64,000 bases of DNA, from the NCBI GenBank assembly GCA_023415055.1, contig JAEZLZ010000125.1:38330-102329 (forward strand), given 5' to 3'. The notes below the pieces were generated by a model that saw nothing but the letters and a program-made list of their open reading frames with translations, was not told the origin of the DNA and ran no database searches. Position 1 is the first letter of the stretch; each line of letters begins with the position of its first letter. This document shows positions 59,888 to 64,000 of this stretch, in pieces. The translations under genes were made by a program, and so were the position numbers. Origin of the DNA: Bacillota bacterium (GTDB lineage: Bacteria; Bacillota; Clostridia; Lachnospirales; Lachnospiraceae).

Positions 59888-61102
59888 ATGATTGTGGCTG
59901 ATTATAAAAGAATGGTTTCTTATATGTATCAATATGAAAATGGAGTGAAAAAGAAGAATGTGGGTTTTGCCCGGGTGGAAGCAAAGGACGGACAATGTAA
60001 AATAACTCTGCATATGCAGCTGCTAGGTCAACTTGACAGTATCTTCCCTACTTATATTCTTCAACGAAAGTATGGCGATCTGGAATTGATCTATCTTGGT
60101 GATACCGTGCTTAAAAATCAGGTTATGGATAGTAAACTGGCAACAAGCGAAAGTAATATCATGGATTCCGGCTACCCTTTGGCGGACATGGGAGGCCTGC
60201 TGCTCTTTCTGAATGATAATATATTTTTTGCGACAGAATGGGATGATAAACCAATCCTTATGGAAGATGTCCTTGAGGCAATGAAGCCGAAGACAAAGCT
60301 AGAGATTCAGGTACAGGCAGATACAGAGAAAAAGCTTACTCTGGAGGAGGAATTATCGATCCCAAAATATAAGCTTCCTCGTGGCTATAAGACAATTGAA
60401 CGATTACAGCGCCCCAGCGATCATCTCGGAATATCCTATCCAAAGAGTGTAAGTAGTACGGAGAGTGTAGAAGTGATGCACCAAGTAGAGGAGGAAATTC
60501 CCGAGAAGGAAAGCTCTTCTGTAATTGCAAAGGAAGACACCATAGAGAATATAGTACAAGAGGAATCGGTTGCGATGGAGCAGGAAAGCAATCGGAACGA
60601 AGAGTCAGAGAGTAACTGCGAAGGAGAGGCAGAGGGGGAGGCAAGTCATGTAGGTATCGAGGAGGAAGCCTTTGAAGCCCAGGCATTTACCGTGGGCAGG
60701 AGTGAAGATAGAAGAGAACATCCACAGGAGGAAGAGGCAGCAGATCCTCAGGTTGTGAAAAATATTTTTGAAAAATATCCCAGAATTTATCCCTTCGAGG
60801 ATAATGAAATCCTTCTTTGCGCCAAGATAGAACCAAAGGACATCGGATTACTTCCGAAGGAGCTGTGGGCTTTGAGCAATAACAGCTTTTTGGTACATGG
60901 CTACTATTGCTATCATCATCTGATTTTTGCAAAGATGAAGGATCGTTATGGCTGCCGTTACATACTTGGCATACCGGGAATCTATCATAACCGGGAAAAA
61001 TTCATGGCTAAAATGTTCGGTTTCGATGGCTTTAAACCAATTCGTAAAAGAGAACTCAGACAAGGTGATTTCGGTTACTGGTATACAACGGTGTGCTTTT
61101 AA
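59888..61102 (+). CDS. Hypothetical protein with Glu-rich linker
   Basis: This 404-aa cytoplasmic protein is of unknown function. Residues 1-130 form one compact region (YQYENGVKKKNVGFARVEAKDG, then LGQLDSIFPTYILQRKYGDLELI). Residues 190-295 are acidic and low-complexity, rich in Glu and Ser. Residues 297-404 are a second conserved-looking region (KYPRIYPFEDNEILLCAKIEPKD, HGYYCYHHLIFAKM, RKRELRQGDFGYWYTTVCF). I believe similar proteins occur in Lachnospiraceae, but I cannot name the family with certainty. It is convergent with a GNAT gene 8 bases away. Confidence 0.6.
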   Translation: MIVADYKRMVSYMYQYENGVKKKNVGFARVEAKDGQCKITLHMQLLGQLDSIFPTYILQRKYGDLELIYLGDTVLKNQVMDSKLATSESNIMDSGYPLADMGGLLLFLNDNIFFATEWDDKPILMEDVLEAMKPKTKLEIQVQADTEKKLTLEEELSIPKYKLPRGYKTIERLQRPSDHLGISYPKSVSSTESVEVMHQVEEEIPEKESSSVIAKEDTIENIVQEESVAMEQESNRNEESESNCEGEAEGEASHVGIEEEAFEAQAFTVGRSEDRREHPQEEEAADPQVVKNIFEKYPRIYPFEDNEILLCAKIEPKDIGLLPKELWALSNNSFLVHGYYCYHHLIFAKMKDRYGCRYILGIPGIYHNREKFMAKMFGFDGFKPIRKRELRQGDFGYWYTTVCF

Positions 61103-61110
61103 ATTGATGC

Positions 61111-61674
61111 TTATTTAGCAATGATTTCGTCTGTACGGATCAGAGCATAGTGCTTGTGATCCTCCCAGCAGCCGTTGATTCTGGCAAAAGACCGGCAGGT
61201 CCCTTCATAGTCAAAACCAAGGCGTTCGATTAATCGAAGAGAAGCAGTATTGCCCGGCATAATATAAGCATCGACCCGGTGTGTCGGGTACTCGCTAAAT
61301 ATCATATTAAGGCAGGCGCGGAGGCTTTCTGTGGCATAACCCTGATGCTGGTAGCTCCTGCTGAACTTGTAGCCTATGCTGCAGCTGTGATAGGGTTCCT
61401 TTAATATGTTCTGAAAGCAGACAGTACCGATAATCTCCTCTGGGCAGTCCTTTAAAAAAACCCAGAAGCGCATCAGATTCCCTTCTGCGATCTGATTATG
61501 CTCGGCTGTCAGAAATGCCTTTTGGTAGGGTAGGGTATAAAAATTATGACTTCGTTTCGGTTCCCAGGGCTCAAAGAATTCCATATTGCTTTGATAAAAG
61601 TCTAGTACCTTGGGTGCGGCATCTTTGCTTAAAGGGCGAAGAAGAAGACGTTCAGTCTCCAGGTGCTTTATCAT
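61111..61674 (-). CDS. GNAT N-acetyltransferase, RimJ/RimL type
   Basis: A 187-aa acetyltransferase: HLETERLLLRPLSKDAAPKVLDFY at the N-terminus, IIGTVCFQNI, SIGYKFSRSYQHQGYATESLR with the acetyl-CoA loop near 95-115, and NTASLRLIERLGFDYEGT. This pattern is typical of RimJ/RimL-like enzymes, which acetylate ribosomal protein N-termini or small molecules. The substrate here is unknown. It lies 18 bases downstream of the NrdG-like gene and is probably co-transcribed with it. Confidence 0.85.
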   Translation of the reverse strand: MIKHLETERLLLRPLSKDAAPKVLDFYQSNMEFFEPWEPKRSHNFYTLPYQKAFLTAEHNQIAEGNLMRFWVFLKDCPEEIIGTVCFQNILKEPYHSCSIGYKFSRSYQHQGYATESLRACLNMIFSEYPTHRVDAYIMPGNTASLRLIERLGFDYEGTCRSFARINGCWEDHKHYALIRTDEIIAK

Positions 61675-61692
61675 AACATAACCTCGCTTTCG

Positions 61693-62388
61693 TTAATCTA
61701 CCCCTCGAATCGATACAAAATGGATCATGGGAGAGAGCAGCGTTACATACTCTTCAAGAGTTGCTTTCGAGTGACAGTGCAGCCCCGGTGAAAGAATATC
61801 GCCGGAATCTTTGTAGGACTGAAGATAATATGCTTTGGCACCGGACAGCCAATGACCGATGGACATCATATCCTCTGCAGTATGATATTCTTTTATAATG
61901 GTAGTACGAAATTCATAATCAACGGAGGAAGCTTTGACAAGAGTTACACTCTCCAGGATTGGTTCCAAGGAAATGCCAGCGATACCGGTTGTCAGTGGAT
62001 ACTTTTCCTTGGAATTCTTAATATCTATTGCGATATAGTCAATGATATCCTCTGAAATAAGGGATGTCAGCATCTTTGGATTTGTACCGTTGGTGTCCAG
62101 CTTTACCTGAAAACCCAGCTCCTTTATTTTTCGGATCAAGTCCGGAAGTGCCGGATCGAGGGTGGGCTCGCCGCCGGTGATGCATATCCCTTCAAGTATG
62201 TTTTTACGCTTTGCAAGATACGAAAGTATGTCTTGCTCCGGTATGATCGGTTGGGAAGAGGGAGACATAACCAGAGAAGCATTGTGACAAAAGGGACAGC
62301 GCATATTACAGCCTCCGAGGAATATCGTTGCTGCAAGATGTTTCGGATAATCTAGCAGGGTTGTTTTATTAAAGCCATGGATCTGCAT
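61693..62388 (-). CDS. Anaerobic ribonucleotide reductase activating protein-like radical SAM enzyme
   Basis: This 231-aa radical SAM protein has LLDYPKHLAATIFLGGCNMRCPFCHN near 11-36 (CxxxCxxC), GICITGGEPTL near 67-77, KLDTNGTNP and DYIAIDIKNS, the layout of the TIGR02495-type NrdG2 family. These load a glycyl radical on class III ribonucleotide reductase. The nrdD gene is not in the window. GGAGGTTACA precedes the ATG on the minus strand. Confidence 0.85.
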   Translation of the reverse strand: MQIHGFNKTTLLDYPKHLAATIFLGGCNMRCPFCHNASLVMSPSSQPIIPEQDILSYLAKRKNILEGICITGGEPTLDPALPDLIRKIKELGFQVKLDTNGTNPKMLTSLISEDIIDYIAIDIKNSKEKYPLTTGIAGISLEPILESVTLVKASSVDYEFRTTIIKEYHTAEDMMSIGHWLSGAKAYYLQSYKDSGDILSPGLHCHSKATLEEYVTLLSPMIHFVSIRGVD

Positions 62389-62534
62389 ATTGTAACCTCC
62401 CGGGTGTTATGATAAAATAACCTGGTTGAAGCTTAAGAGATACACCAGGTGCTTCATACTATTTGAACAGTGGTCCTACTGTCTACTATATCAAATTGCA
62501 GAGTGCTCGTCCAGATGCAAAGGAAACGGATAAC

Positions 62535-63035
62535 ATGATGAATGAAAAATACATGAAGGAAGCTTTAAAAGAAGCAAAAAAAGCAACCCGCCTCGGGGAA
62601 GTTCCCATCGGTTGTGTAATTGTATACCAGGATAAAATTATAGGTAGAGGATATAATAAGCGTAATACCAAGAAAACTACATTGGCGCATGCCGAGCTGA
62701 TTGCCATAGAGAAAGCCAGTAAGGTCATGGGAGACTGGCGACTGGAGGATTGTACGATGTATGTCACTCTGGAGCCTTGTCAGATGTGCTCCGGAGCAAT
62801 CGTTCAGGCGAGAATCAAGAAGGTGGTCGTTGGAACCATGAACCCGAAAGCGGGTTGTGCCGGCTCGATCTTAAATTTACTTCAGATGAAGGAATTTAAT
62901 CATCAGGTAGAATTGGAGACAGGCCTTCTTGAGAAGGAATGTACGCAGGTGCTACAGGACTTCTTCGGTCAGCTCAGAATCCGTAATAAGCAGGAAAAAC
63001 AGAGGGAAAGAGACCATAAAAAGGAAGAGCTTTAG
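62535..63035 (+). CDS. tadA: tRNA-specific adenosine deaminase
   Basis: TadA deaminates A34 of tRNA-Arg(ACG) to inosine. The 166-aa protein has the zinc motif HAELIAI near 55 and EPCQMCSGAIVQARI near 85-99 (PCxxC), with the proton-shuttle Glu in HAE. The ATG at 62535 follows AAGGAAA; the longer frame from 62463 adds a Pro-rich start unlike the family. Its place just upstream of the SRP RNA is conserved in Firmicutes. Confidence 0.95.
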   Translation: MMNEKYMKEALKEAKKATRLGEVPIGCVIVYQDKIIGRGYNKRNTKKTTLAHAELIAIEKASKVMGDWRLEDCTMYVTLEPCQMCSGAIVQARIKKVVVGTMNPKAGCAGSILNLLQMKEFNHQVELETGLLEKECTQVLQDFFGQLRIRNKQEKQRERDHKKEEL

Positions 63036-63052
63036 GGTTGACAATCAAGGTG

Positions 63053-63083
63053 GTATGCTTTATACTTGGCATACAGCTTTTTT
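63053..63083 (+). terminator. Terminator after tadA
   Basis: GTATGC (63053-63058) pairs with GCATAC (63069-63074), followed by AGC and six T. Confidence 0.65.
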
Positions 63084-63123
63084 ATTCATGACAATAGAAA
63101 GTTAGCGAAGCATGCTTTCTATC
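63084..63123 (-). repeat. Dispersed 42-bp repeat, copy 3 (inverted)
   Basis: The reverse complement reads GATAGAAAGCATGCTTCGCT, then AACTTTCTATTGTCATGAAT, matching copies 1 and 2 at most positions. It lies directly after the tadA terminator. Confidence 0.65.
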
Positions 63124-63176
63124 ATTGTATAGATAATTGAATCTTATCAAAAAAAATTTTATCCAATAGTCAGAAA

Positions 63177-63448
63177 ATTTCCGTGCAGCCGGGGAGATAG
63201 CGGTGCCCTGTACCTGCAATCCGCTACAGCAGGGGTGATGTTCTGCCTAGGGTGACTTACTGTAAGGCAGCCCCTTATAAGTGATGTTGACGTTTGGGTC
63301 TTACGCAACAGGAATCTGTGAACCGTGTCAGGTCAGGAATGAAGCAGCACTAAGCAGAAGCTCTTGTGTGCCGTAAGGCTGCCTGGACCGAGTTAACTGT
63401 AAGGGTAACGCTTATGGTAAGCATTCGAAGCAGAGCGCACGGAATTTA
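63177..63448 (+). ncRNA. ffs: Signal recognition particle RNA, large Gram-positive type
   Basis: The ends AATTTCCGTGC and GCACGGAATTT pair to close the RNA. The 5' part has GGTGCCCTGTACCTGCAATC as in Bacillus-type scRNA. The domain IV hairpin GTGTCAGGTCAGGAATGAAG followed by CAGCACTAAGC (about 63327-63358) is the universal SRP54-binding motif. The length of about 270 nt with an Alu-like domain fits clostridial and bacillar SRP RNA. In Firmicutes it sits between tadA and dnaX; here dnaX does not follow in the window. Confidence 0.93.
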
Positions 63449-63476
63449 AAAATAGAATAATGTATAGATTCTTGAA

Positions 63477-63528
63477 GGGGCTGTCGCATTAGTGAAATAT
63501 AAATCACTAATATGGTGGCCCCTTTTTA
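63477..63528 (+). terminator. Terminator after SRP RNA
   Basis: GGGGCTGTCGCATTAGTGA (starting 63477) pairs imperfectly with TCACTAATATGGTGGCCCC, followed by five T. The inner ATTAGTGA/TCACTAAT stem is perfect. The 200 bases after it show no gene. Confidence 0.8.
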
Positions 63529-63728
63529 ATGACATCATGTCGAAATAATGATAACACATAATTTAATTGAAGAGGTGTAACATAAAAACATGTTTAAAGA
63601 ATCATATAAACAAATAAAAATGTTACATTGTGGTAAAAATAGTCTAGTAATTGAAAGCTCTGTCACAACATACTGTTGATAATTAGTGATATTTAAGCAG
63701 AGCGTATCACTCTGCTTAAATAATGCTA

Positions 63729-64000
63729 TTAGAATAACCCACCATTATACTTTAATTGAGCAAAAATCATAATAATTAAACCGATAATAAAACAGACTCC
63801 AAAGAATATCCATCCATAAAACGTATTTGTTAAAAAATCAATTATACCTGTCAATATCATTCCGATTCCCATAACAATACATGCTTTACCCATTTTTTCT
63901 GTGTATGGTTTCTTATCCTTTTCAATCACTTTAGTATAGTGATAATCATGGATTAGTGTTATCTGCTCTTTTTTCCAGATACGCCACCCCAAAAAACTAA
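63729..64000 (-). CDS. DUF3784-like small membrane protein, truncated by window edge
   Basis: At least 90 residues are in the window: FLGWRIWKKEQITLIHDYHYTKVIEKDKKPYTEKMG, then two hydrophobic helices (KACIVMGIGMILTGIIDFL; GWIFFGVCFIIGLIIMIFAQL). The WRIWKKEQITLI-DYH pattern is that of DUF3784 proteins, which have a further N-terminal helix. That helix would lie beyond base 64000, so the frame is taken as open to the edge and not as starting at the TTG at 63992. Function is unknown. Confidence 0.7.
   Translation of the reverse strand, partial: SFLGWRIWKKEQITLIHDYHYTKVIEKDKKPYTEKMGKACIVMGIGMILTGIIDFLTNTFYGWIFFGVCFIIGLIIMIFAQLKYNGGLF

Overview
The window looks like chromosome of a spore-forming, anaerobic Clostridia, most probably a Lachnospiraceae member. 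This is inferred from gene content and not from a database match. It carries spore maturation genes (spmA, spmB), an AbrB-type regulator beside the yaaR-holB-ricT-yabB-rsmI block, a glmS ribozyme, a long Gram-positive SRP RNA next to tadA, and radical SAM and selenium/molybdenum genes typical of anaerobes. Most genes lie on the + strand in short operons that end in Rho-independent terminators.

Layout. 1-2.1 kb is mobile debris: a group II intron reverse transcriptase with its domain V/VI RNA, followed by the broken 3' end of an IS200/IS605 tnpA. 2.2-6.65 kb is a muropeptide (MurNAc) recycling cluster: an RpiR/MurR regulator, the stump of a sugar ABC permease, murQ, a murK-like kinase and an intracellular NamZ-type exo-muramidase. 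7.1-10.1 kb holds a GreA-like factor, an MFS transporter and a tocopherol-cyclase-like gene with a damaged or ATT start. 10.3-22.9 kb is a long selenium/molybdenum cofactor island: a MobA-like/ModE-like fusion, selD, yedF, yqeB, a DUF3343 gene, yqeC, xdhC, a MoeA-like gene, moaC, a MOSC gene, mogA, moaA and modABC. These genes would import molybdate, build molybdopterin and supply activated selenium for a selenium-dependent molybdenum hydroxylase whose structural genes are not in the window.

23-29 kb carries a Spo0B-like histidine kinase and a LytTR response regulator flanking NfeD and FloA (flotillin), then a RodA/FtsW protein. 29-38 kb has a DHFR-GNAT fusion, a metallo-beta-lactamase-fold protein, a three-gene ABC importer of the TrpXYZ type behind an operator-promoter, and a LacI-like sensor fused to GGDEF. 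36.8-45.2 kb is the conserved PLP decarboxylase-like/gmk-like/yaaR/holB/ricT/yabB/rsmI/abrB neighbourhood, interrupted by a perfect 56-bp palindrome and by a TPR/MORN protein gene. 45.5-49.7 kb has spmAB and the MEMO-AMMECR1 fusion with its radical SAM partner. 50-54 kb has the glmS ribozyme and glmS, followed by a 1.47-kb IS1595-like element with 26-bp terminal inverted repeats, an internally deleted transposase and a nucleotidyltransferase passenger gene. 54-64 kb has tatD, rsmA, a solitary carB, a family-restricted E-rich protein, a GNAT gene, an NrdG-like activase, tadA, SRP RNA and a DUF3784-like gene cut by the window edge.

Signals not explained by ordinary genes include a 42-bp dispersed repeat found three times beside terminators, the 56-bp palindrome, a 25-bp-arm inverted repeat at 29.0 kb, and several gene stumps (permease, TudS/DUF523-like, ECF S component, tnpA) that record past deletions.
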